Source: Isoperla grammatica (lineage: Eukaryota; Arthropoda; Insecta; Plecoptera; Perlodidae). Taken from it: a stretch of 64,000 bases of DNA. The DNA is taken from NCBI GenBank assembly GCA_945910005.1, contig OX246740.1, forward strand, positions 4,244,958 through 4,308,957. The letters are read 5' to 3'. The notes under the pieces were generated by a model. That model saw only the letters and a program-made list of their open reading frames with translations, did no database searches and was not told where the DNA came from. Both the position numbers and the translations under genes were made by a program. Of this stretch, positions 35,916 through 47,900 are shown piece by piece; position 1 is the stretch's first letter, and each line of letters begins with the position of its first letter.

Positions 35916-38900
35916 CTGTTGATGTAAAGGAAAATAATTTTATTTGTACAAGGTATCGTTCGACTCAAAGAGTGAACATTTCCGGTGTTATGTTCATATA
36001 TTTAAAATTACATTTAGTATAAAAACTTTGGAATTATTTGAGGGACATATTATCAAGAAAGTAGGCCTACTGACATCCTAAAAAATGTCTGCAAAATATA
36101 TACGTTTGGATCAAATCAGACAATTTGATATAATATACAAAATTAAGATATTGAAATTGTGTAATTTTAATCCAAATAATTTATTTTCCAACCTTGTTTG
36201 AGTATCTTTTCCCGCATTATTTCAAAAATGTTACATTAGGTTCGTTCATTTACCTACACCAACACACACTTTACACTGTGTAGGCTCAGTCGCTGTTAAG
36301 GGCGGTTGGGTATTAGCGTAGTTAAAAAAGTAACGCTTTTGTTTTACCTCAGTGTTACACTTTGTATAGCACTTGGTACAACTGCTTTCAGCTCATGTAG
36401 CTAGAGTAATTTTATGAAAAGTCGCCTAACATTTGTAGCTGTGGCGGTGCCTCTCAAAAACGTAGACACCTCTCGCCGGCGCTTTCCTCCTACATCGTAC
36501 ACCTCATTCGAGAGAAACGTCGGGTCTATCGCCAGTTTACGTTCTCCCGCGACCGTGCGTTGAAGACGGAGTGGAACCGCCTCAACGCCCTCATCCGGCG
36601 TCGGATATCGTCCCACCGCGAGGAGTCGTGGATCGCTGCCTGTGGGGCCCTTGACTACCGCCAGGGTTCCAAGTTCTGGCATCGGTTCAAGTGCCTCACC
36701 GGCCGACAAACCCGAGTCGTCTCTCCACTGGTCGTCGACGGCGACGTTTACGCCACCGGCGACGAGAAGGCCGCGGTCTTCGCGGCTTCGTTGGAGGAAG
36801 TACACCGTTTCCCAACAGACCCACTTTTCGATGATGCATTCTGCGTCTCCGTAGAAGCAAACCTCTCTAGGTATGAGCCGTCACTCTGGAACCACTCTAT
36901 CCTACCGTCCGACGACGTTTCCTCTCCTGACTTGGTCTGTCCGATCACGGTCCACGATGTTGTGCGTGCGCTGTCGTCGGGGCGGAATTCGGCGGCGGGG
37001 GGGGGGATGGCATCACTCGGCTCATGTTGCGGAATGCACCTTCTGCCTTCCTCGTTCACCTTGCGTCCCTATTCACCGGATGCCTCCGTCTTGGCTACTT
37101 TCCCGAAGGTTTCCGTTCGGCGGTGGTGGTTATGATCCCCAAGCCACGCCAGCCTGCCACCGATTCGGCTAGTTTCCGCCCGATCAGTGTTCTTAGCGTC
37201 GTTGGCAAGACCCTGGAGAAGATGTTCAGACTCGACTGGCAGCCGTTGCTGAGCATGCTGGCATCCTCCCGGAGGAACAAGCGGGCTTCCGCCCAGGTCG
37301 CGGCGTGACTGATCCCGTGGCTCTCCTTGTCTCGGATGCTACTGCCGCACTCAAAAAAGGCCACTGTGTACTGACTGCCTTCCTCGACATCTCTCGGGCT
37401 TTTGACAAGGTCTGGCGTGCCAGCCTGGTCTACAACCTCTTTCAGGTCGGGGTTCCCCTCATCATGGTCCGCCTAATTTTTCCTTTCTCACCGGCCGCAC
37501 GGCGCGGGTTCGAGTTGATGGCCATCTCTCGGCTCCAGTCCCTATTCGCGCCGGCGTCCCTCAAGGTTCCTGCCTTTCTCCGTTGCTGTACCTCTTTTAC
37601 TGCCATGATATACCAGTACCTCTCTCCCGGGGTGGCTCCGTTGGCCTGTACGCTGACGACACGGCGTACTGGTGCTCCCACCGTTCCGTGGCCGGGACGT
37701 TCCGTGCCCTACAGCGCCTGCTCGCGACCCTCCAACGCTGGATGGCTCGCTCGCGGGTGCTACTCAATGCCTTCAAAACACAACTTTTACTGTTTCGGCA
37801 CCGACACAAGACCCAAAAGCTATCCCAGAGGCCCTTTCGTCGCTCTATCTCGCTTTGGGGCGTGCCCGTCTTTGTCTCCGCCACGGCCAAGTAGCTTGGG
37901 GTGACATTCTCCCCCACTCTGCACGGTAACCTCGACCGCGGGGTCTGCCCTATCCGGCCAGAGGATGCGGGGTGCCATGTGTGTTGTGCGCTCGCCTGTG
38001 ACATGTCCATCTGGACATAATGTTTGTGTTTGTTTGATCTTAATTTCGTGTTTACTTGTGTTTGTGTCTGTTTTGTGACATCTCTGGACATATGTTTGTG
38101 TTTCCTTCTTAATTCCCATCTGGACTTGTATTTGTGTTTGTTTTGCGTGAATTTACCTGGACTTCTTTGAGTTTATCACTTAATTTCCGTTTAGCCGTTG
38201 TCTTTGTGTTTGCTCTGTGTGTATTGGTTTTTGTTGGCATTTGTATTTGCATTTGTTCTGTATCTGTTTCTGTTCTGCCCTTGTATTATTAGTCTCTGTA
38301 TCTGTCTTTGTATTCGCACTGTATTTGTGTATTAGGCTGCAGAGGGCCGTGTTGTGGCTCTATATCGGCCTTGTCGCCTCCGGGCGAGAAAACCTCAATA
38401 CATTCAATTCAATCTCAAGGTGACAACTTAATTTTCTACTTCCCTAATTATTACCATCTAATCTTAACAGATCCATTGGGGATAGCTTAAGACCTTCCGT
38501 TGGTTACCTGTAACGGTGGGTGTGGCCCATGATACAATAATATTACTGTGGGTGCTGGGTGTGGCCAAACCGCCTGTGTACTCGACTAAGCCGAACCATA
38601 CATTTACGAATGTGGGAAAGAACGCCAGGTATCTGTTGATTTTCTTTCAATTGGCGCGATTAAAAGGGGCAGTAGACAATGAATGACTTGAGATCGGTAT
38701 GCGAATACTTTCGTTGGGACTATAGTATACTGTCTATACTTGCAGACCGGTTTAAACAGGGGTCCAAATGAGCTACAGCAGAAACAGTATCTCTCACGGT
38801 CGAGACTACGTGATGCGACAAGACTACGTGACGCGACAAGACTACGTGATGCGTCAAGACTACGTGATGCTAGAAGACTACGAGATGCGACAAGACTACG

Positions 38901-41900
38901 TGATGCGACAAGCACCGAACCGAGAACTAGACATTGCTACTCATGCAGTGACGATCGAATTTTCCTGTTCGTCATGTTTGTTATGGAAGGGTGTAGGGCA
39001 GGTTCTTGACAAACTGTCGAACGAACTTACATTGTTAGCATGTTCGCTATGGGAGGGGTCTGGGGGAAACAAAACTGACTGACTTGAGTGTATTCCACGT
39101 AGAGATTGCAGTAGGTATATTTGCATTTCTCTGCCACTGCCTAGAGAGTGCAAAAGTTGTATGTGATACATACCTGTCAAGATGTCCCTTATAGTATTTT
39201 GCACTCACCACAAGGGATGTAAACAGTGGTAGATAAATGCAACTACGTTCTGTAATCTCTGCATGCAATACACTATAGCTGTCGAGTAGGCCTACGTAGT
39301 AAAATAACAAATAATAATAATAAGTAATTAGTTAACCCTATTTATAGGAAGAGGACGGGGGGTGGCGATTGGCGAACATACCTGACATGTATCCATTTCT
39401 TGTTCCGGATCCCCGACACAAATCATCGTATCTCCCATCAAACCATCCCTTAGCTTCCTGGTTGTACGGAGTGATCGGTATGCAGAGTTGCACATTTCAA
39501 GTTCTTGAAACGGCATCTTCACCTTCATCAGCACCAGACTCTCGTCAACACCTGCAACAATTACAACGCAACGTTTTGGTTTCATGTGAGCCGGAATGTT
39601 ACTGTTATGCTCGAGTTCTATACCCAGGTATTTAGTATCCCAGCCATCGGACCCCAGCCGGACGTAGGGAGGGTAACCGCAGTGAATGGACGTGAAAAGG
39701 GTAACTTTTATTCTGTTGTGTTGCGTAAGGCATTTGACGAAATATGACGTCATGGCATATAGATTGAAAAATTTCACAACAATTATTTAGAACAAACATT
39801 GGTTTGAATCGTGCCTAAATTAAATATTAATACCATCGTAGTAAGTTTAGAATTACCTACTGTTTTACTTGAAAAATGATCTTAAGCCGTTGTGAATTTT
39901 TTGTTTTCATTGAACCAAAACCTTCAGAAACTGTTTCCATATCGACCCAACACGTATATAAAACATTGCGGGGGGTACGGGGGGCGGGCGCTTACTTGAG
40001 TTGACGGCTCCCCATCCAGTGGCGATGCACGCCCCATCCTCAGGCCCCACGAAGTCAGTGTGCAGACAGGCGGGGTGCACGAACTCGCTCATTTGGACCT
40101 CCTCCTGCAACTCTAGGAGGGCGATGTCGTGGTAGTACGAGCTCATAGTGTAGTTGTCGGGGCGGTAGCTCGTCTTCACCGCCATCTTCTGCGTGTGAAC
40201 GGACGCCTCGTTGGCAGTGGCCGCACCCAGACGTACCCACCTCACCGCACCTCTGTAACATGGCAACCAGTGGCGGAACTAGGAATTATTTCGGGGGAGG
40301 GGTTAATTAGGGAAAAGTGAGATGCGGGGACTGAAAGGGGTCTGGGGCGAAGCCCCAGCCGCCGGATGAGGCCTCAATTTTGTTTTCACTTCTGTAATTA
40401 TTTCGTGCCTTTTAGACTCAAAGAATACAGAATACTACTCAAACCACTACTCTTTTGTTTATATTTTATTGAAGTAACAGTGTTACAGTAGATATTGTTT
40501 AAAGTTCTAAGTAAGAATTTCATAGAAATTGTATTCTTAATGTTTTATGGCTGTTGAATATAGTCTCAACATGAAGTGAAACATTGTGGTCACAAGTCAC
40601 ATACTTTTAAATTTTAACTCACAGAACGTGATACTGTAATATTAGGTTATGCATTTTTATTTTTAGGTACCCTCAGTTTTACCAGTTTGAGCGGAAGGTA
40701 TATTGGTTGTAGACGAACACATAAATATAATTGAATTATTGAAAGAAATTATATATCTTAGTGAAAAGGTGTGATAAATATAATGGAAATGTTGTTTGTT
40801 GCGATCAACACGTGGCAAGAGGCACGCTCTGCGCGCTAACTGTTCAACCCTAACAAACTACTGCGGGGGCGCGCTATTTCAAAAAATCATTCTCGATGTA
40901 GTTTCGGGGGGGGGGGGGTTAAACCCACTAACCCCCCCCCCACCCTTAGTTACGCCACTGTGGGGCACCTGTTGACTAGCTACCTTCAAGCCAAGGTCAC
41001 CAAGGTCCGAATGCATAGTTTAGAGTCCAGACTCAAGCCTGCCTCAACTCAGCCTCTCCTCATCCTCGACTTACCACCAATCACAGAACAGCATTGCCAT
41101 GCGGACGGCTCTGTGATTGGTGGATAGGTGAGGCTGAGGAGAGGCTGAGTTGATTAGGGCTTGAGTATGAACTATGCATTCGAGACTAAATCTCCTCATT
41201 GAACTGTCGTCGCATCCATCTCCACAATATTAAAATGTATATGTTAGTCAAATGGTAGAATTATTCTGTAAAACAAATTTAACTTATCTGGCAATTCCAA
41301 TTCGGGCTTAATACAGCAAAATCCCAAACTGAAATATATAAATGCCTTTTCCATTATAGGTACCTATATTTTTAAATTATGTTATTAATCAAACTTCTGT
41401 TTTATATATGATCAATAAACCAGTGCTTGTAGTGGGCACAAGAATAGTGGTTTTCGTACCCTTGAGACTTTGAGTTTTGCCGAGCCTCCGCCAGGAGATT
41501 GACGAACCTTGCCTTCAGCCTACCAATACTTTTCCACTCCATCCTCAAACACTTTTTAAATAATTCAACAAAAACCATCAATGATAAGTGACGCGTTCGC
41601 CAACCAAACAAATGTCAGTATTTGGAAAAGCAACCCGCTAATTGTCACCGACCAGCTCATACGAAGTCAGCGTTCACAAGGGTGTGGAGAAACCACTAAA
41701 AAGTCACCCCTAAAATGCTTCGCCATTGCTGAAGATTTCTCAGGCGTTCGCTCCACCGCTATATTGGAATTGGGTGTATGATATTAAGATAAGATAAGAT
41801 AAGATAAGATAAGATAATTTATTAACCTGTTGATTGGTATATTGTACAAATATAGGTATCGTCATGGTCTTATTACTAAAGGTATGATAAGAGTATGTAC

Positions 41901-44900
41901 TAGATTTAAATTGAAATAAACATATGATATTTTTGTCTTAGTGCGATGCTTTTAACTACCTGACTGGAAGATATTTAGTCGATATCGATCGTATATTTAT
42001 TTATTTAACGATTGATAAAGAATAGTAACCGATAATAGGGAACTTGCACTTAACTTTCTAATGTGATTTTTAAAATCTGTACACGATATTAACTGATATT
42101 ATGTCTTTACAATTTAAAAATCGAGTCATTCTACCCCTCAAAATAATAGTTTTAGTTGCGTTCACTCTTTTGGCGCGAAAAAACGGCCGCCGCCATGATG
42201 AATCGCTAGTGACGTTACATGATAGTAGTCTGCCGGTGTCGCGCAGTCGACTGCACGCGTTCGCCCACACCGCTCATCGAACATTGTGCACTATGGAGAC
42301 TAAAACATCTTCTGGCGCTTATAAGTGGTGCATAGTACCCATGTGTACTAACACAAGTGTAAAGACTCCAGAGAAGATTATTATTGTGTATTTATCAACA
42401 ACGGGGACGAACCCCACAAGTGTGATATAATATATACCTACTAGACTACAGAACATGATAGAAAGAAAACAGTCATTGAACAAAATAAGATACAAAAACA
42501 CATAGTAAATAAAACGTGGACAAGTGAGTAAATGTGTGTGTGTGCGCGTGTGCGTGTGCGTGTGCGTGTGCGTGTGCGTGTGCGTGTGCGTGTGCGTGTG
42601 CGTGTGCGTGTGCGTGTGCGTGTGCGTGTGCGTGTGCGTGTGCGTGTGCGTGTGCGTGTGCGTGTTCGTGTGCGTGTGCGTGTGCGTGTTCGTGTGCGTG
42701 TGCGTGTGCGTGTGCGTGTGCGTGTTCTGAGTGTATGCGTGAGAGTGTGTGTGTGCGTGTGCATGTGCGTGTGCGTGTGTTGTGAGTGTATGTGTGAGCG
42801 TGAAGAATTGTTTGTTGGTTTACACGTTGAACAACCCTGTTTGCAAGTTATACATCTTAAAAATTATGTTTTTAAAAGCACTTAGTTCTAAATGATGGAT
42901 GTCAATGTCATCTTGCTTCTTGACTGCAGCGTTATAAGTGCACATAAGCCTATTTAAACATGAGTATTTAAAACATCTATTCTACACTTAGGAGTCAGGA
43001 ACACGTCACGATTCCGGGTATTTTTGTTGGGTACACGGAAATTAAAATCACTGATTACATTTATATCTACCATACCACGTAAGATTTTGAACAAGTATAT
43101 CAGGTCTGTGATTGTTCGCCTATCTTCCAACGTATTGATGTTGTTTTCACGGTTTGTTTTCCAAAAAACAATAAACGACAAAGACAGTGGTTGGAAGCAG
43201 CGAGACGAGATGTCAATAAGAACCCTATATCAATGACATCGATGTTGTTTTGCTGCCAAGATCATTTCAATCTGTTTTATTTTAGATTAGATAATGAACT
43301 CAGTCTAGGGATTGGAAGGATAAACGTTTAAGCGTGTAGTGGTGGGTTAGAGGTTATTAAATTTGTCACAGGGTTAGCAACTGTAATCACAGTATAATGT
43401 GCTGTAATTCAAGTTTTAAATAAATAAAGAGGAATATAATAAAAATTGTGATTTAACATCTGCTTGATCCATAAACTAAGTATTGTTTACATTCACAATG
43501 TTTTGGGGGGGCATCTGTAGGGAGGGGGAGGGGGAAGTGTCCATGACCCTCATTCATCCAAGCTCTCGACTATCAACAAGACTTCAAGTGTCTTCTTTGC
43601 AGATGTGAAGGAGTACAAGGTCAAGGGATCATTTAAGAAGTGTTGGGACTACTAAACCAGCTCGATATCGTCACGAAATCTCCCTTTCAAAATGCCACTC
43701 AATACGACATGGAATTTCGGGGGGGGGGGGGGGGGGGCGTATTACTATGTACATATTTTACATATTATTTAGTATTACAAAATCAATCATGATGGGATTT
43801 GGTTTGGACTTGGGAGATAAATAATTAACAAATCGGAATAATGACGAAAAAATTAATGTATGTATTGTAAGGCACATTGTATTTTATATATTATTTTTTA
43901 TTGTATAAAATAAATATGATCGTGAGTATAAAAACAACAAATTATGTGGTAAGACACTAGGCTAAAAGAAGTCAAGAAAATATGTGTGACTGGCATTATT
44001 CTTCACATCCCGTAACTCCGCTCCAGTGAAGTGATCATTTCCCGCAAAGAAATTCGCCACCATAAAACCATCTATCTGCGGTAAATTTGTGCTGTTGGCC
44101 TTTGTAAAGCCTCCGTCTGTCATTTTAGTTCATGCAATACGAGCTACTGATAACAACACGACGTTGGGCGTGAATGATCGCTCATCATGCACTGAAACAC
44201 AGCTGTAGCAGTCGCGCGCTCGCAGGCCAAACCATCATACTGCGTCACAGAGGCCGCCGACCAATCAGCGCGCGTTTCTTCGCGGCAAGAGGAAATTCAA
44301 ATAAATGTGATATTCAATTCATTATTAGACCCGTTCAATAATAATTAAAAAAAAAAAACTTTTGGAAATGCAATTGTTGGACACCAGACTATAAAACTAA
44401 GTACTTGTTACACTAAAAAAAATCGTATGCATGTTCCCTATTGTTCTTCCCTAATAAATATTTGTTAGGTGACTTTCCCGAACAAGTGTTGATAAAGAAG
44501 GTGAGTGTAATTTCATTGACATATTGTATAAATACCTGCGGCTGCCGCGTGCCTGCAGACAATGGGCCGCTGTCAGCACAAACCGCTTACTGATCAGACT
44601 TCCTCCACACGACCACTGGACGTAGTGGTGTTGATAAAGAAGGTGACTGTACTATCCTTGACGTGTACATACCTGCCGCGTGCCTGCAGACAATGGGCCG
44701 CTGTCAGCACAAACCGCTCACTGATCAGACATCCTCCACACAACCACTGGACGTAGTGGTGTTGATAAAGAAGGTGACTGTACTATCCTTGACGTGTACA
44801 TACCTGCCGCGTGCCTGCAGACAATGGGCCGCTGTCAGCACAAACCGCTCACTGATCAGACTTCCTCCACACGACCACTGGACGTAGCGGTGTTGATAAA

Positions 44901-47900
44901 GAAGGTGACTGTACTATCCTTGACGTGTACATACCTGCCGCGTGCCTGCAGACAGTGGGCCGCTGTCAGCACAAACCGCTCACTGATCAGACTCCCTCCA
45001 CACGACCACTGGATGTCGTTTTCATTTCCAAAGCCTAGGGCAACCTGCAACAATTTAATACTTGCGGTTGTAGGTTACAGCGTGACCATAAAATGGGATT
45101 GATTATGTTGGAAAATAACAAATAAACGTTTAATTTCTATCTTGGATTTAAGGCAAATATTCGATATACTCGCACCCTCATCACAATTTTGGGGTTGGGT
45201 GGAGAAAGAAATGTAAATGAATTATATGGGTTGTACATTTAAATTCATCCCAGCTTTTTTTTATTCCCCGGCCCGTACTTTATCTCCGATGAACAAAACA
45301 AAACATTTTGAAGCCAAAATTGTCAATCACACACATTTGTACATTTGAAAGAGTACTTTTATTAGAAAATTTTTAAGTGATGTCATGAACTTTTAAAAAA
45401 TGTTTTTTGTTTTTAAATATGCACACTATGAACCTGATTTAAAGCGAAAGATCCTCGACTCAAAACGGAGCCAAATGTTTCGGCAGATGATGAATAGTAT
45501 TAAAAATGTAATCAGGAACTTCCAATACATTGGTGCAATCCCTAAAACACGAGATCGCTGGAGCCCGTTGTCCACCGTGTTTAACAGGGCAGCCATTTTT
45601 ATCTATTTGCGCGACAGTCGATGCAGCCGCAACTTTAACGAGCTCCCGCAAATATTTGCGTCGGTAAATCCTTTTGTGCATTCAGTTTCATTGATTTGCG
45701 GACGCAAGTCAAAAGTTGCGTCCGCAAGTGGCTTTGTGCATGAGGCTTTGGTCATTAATTTTCCTGCTTGATTGGGTGACGTAGGCCTCTACATTCCTCT
45801 AGGACGAGCCTAGGGTTAGCTCCACAAAAACCTCAAGTGAGGTTAGGTAGGCCTATGCCTTGGGCCAGCTGTCAGGTCAGCTGCAGCCATTATCGTTTTT
45901 ACCGCGCTTTTACACTGATCTACCCAAATGATCTGCACCATAGACAGATCACAGATCTTGTGATCTCACGAGTGATCGAGTCAAGTATAAGAACAAGGAT
46001 GATGCGACTGGATCCAGTTTACGTAAGCAAAGTAACTGATTAGTTAACTCGGATCAAGTAAACGTAAGCACCCATTGTTTCGCGTTTTTGTTCTGTCGAT
46101 GCACCTAGTCGTGAAGTCATAGTCAAGATAAAATTGTATAGTTTCTTTTTCGGAATTCTGGGTAAATTTCACTAATTACTACGTCGTGTCCCGGAATATC
46201 AAGGCCTCGGGCGGCTTTTACGGGTAGTTTCAGGGAAACAATTGAAAACAGTCGCTTGTGTCAAATGTTTTAGCAGACTATTAACATAGCAGACGGATAG
46301 CAGACAAACAAAGGGTAGAAGAGGGGTGGAATTCATTAAAAAATAACCTCCCCTCTGGTTATGTGTTGTGACTGTAGTGTGGGTCAGGTTAAATCAATGC
46401 ATTTCAAGTTCACAAGTTTAATTTATGTTATATTAACGATACGCACTCAACAGGGTCACATCGTACGACAGGCAGAGCTGTACTAGGCCTAATATTATTT
46501 TACCATGTGCGGGAATTCATGTTCTCCGGCCTTTTCCCCGCCGAAGATTCGGAACCCCAGCATCTTCAGGAGGTCCCCACGTTTCCTGCAACATCATGAC
46601 AATACGTTGACCCGCTTCACGGCTCTACTTGCTTATTACCGGTTGTAGTGAAAAGCTTATTCACCCAGCCTGCGGAACTCCAGATCTCAGTCTGTTTAAA
46701 TTGCATTAAAATGTGTTTTTAATTTGTTCCAAATGTAAATCAATAAATGTCATCCTGTAGAGAATTTAGAGCTTATTCTTATGAATGTTTCTTTGTACCA
46801 ATCAATATTTCCGTTTTCCAGATGTTCTTAATTACCTTTTGTAATGTGATGTTGCTGGACACCTTTCACACTTAATTTAGAACGTCTGAAAAACGGAAAT
46901 ATTAACTGCAATAAAGATCCACTCATAAGAAAGAGCATTAAATTCTCTACAATATGAGGACATTTTGTTTTACTTTTGAGGGAATTTAAAACCATTTTAA
47001 CAGACCGAATTCAGGTGTTCCGCAAGGTACGTAAACACACTTACAAAATGTTACGTGGCAGTAGGACAGTGCAATGTTACATGGCAGTAGGACAGTGCAA
47101 TGTTACGTGGCAGTAGGACAGTGCAATGTTACGTGGCAGTAGGACAGTGCAATGTTACGTGGCAGTAGGACAGTGCAATGTTACGTGGCAGTAGGACAGT
47201 GCAATGTTACGTGGCAGTAGGACAGTGCAATGTTACGTGGCAGTAGGACAGTGCAATGTTACGTGGCAGTAGGACAGTGCAATGTTACGTGGCAGTAGGA
47301 CAGTGCAATTTTACGTGGCAGTAGGACAGTGCAACAAAATAGCCAAATAAATGTACCTTCTAAGAACCTGCCATGGGCTTACACGGAATCAACATCTAAA
47401 GTGGCCGTCAACTAGAGATGAACCCCAGGTATGGACATTTCCCCTAGAAATATTTCCCCCACCACCTTCCGCAACTCAACAGACCAGACCCGTCCCAACT
47501 GTTTACAAACCGCAGATTTTCATTGTCTGAGTGAGGTACATTTTTCAATTTGTTAACTGAATGAATGTGCTGAAACATTTATCAGATTTTCTCAGTCAAA
47601 TATGGACGAATTAAAAAAAATAAATTTTAAGTTTGCTTGATTTTTTAATTGAAACAACAAGCTCATAACCACAAGAAGTTAAATGTTGTTATAACTTTTT
47701 TAATTTTTTCGCAACTTCACTTTTAATTGAGCAGGTAGTTGAACCTTTCTGCGGTTTGTAAACAGATGGGACGGGTCTGGTCTGTCGAGTTGCAGAAGGT
47801 GGTGGGGGAAAGGTTGCTTAGGGGAAATGTCTATACCTGGGGTTCATCTCTAGTTGACAGCCACTGACATTTGACACTGACATAACTGTTGTTAGACTTT

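Larger units (their letters stand above)
44529..45044 (-). repeat. Tandem array of His57 exon units (131-bp period)
   Basis: Donors of four successive copies lie at about 44535, 44803, 44672 and 44934, spaced by 131 bp (133-137 bp for the last copy). Three units share an intron segment containing GATAGTACAGTCACCTTC and a new exon start. The break point lies inside the original exon, so the duplication did not copy the first 36 nt of it. Confidence 0.85.

Noticed and set aside
37597..38119. Minus-strand ORFs of 99-164 codons at the retrotransposon
   Set aside because: Antisense shadows of the reverse transcriptase and its 3' UTR.
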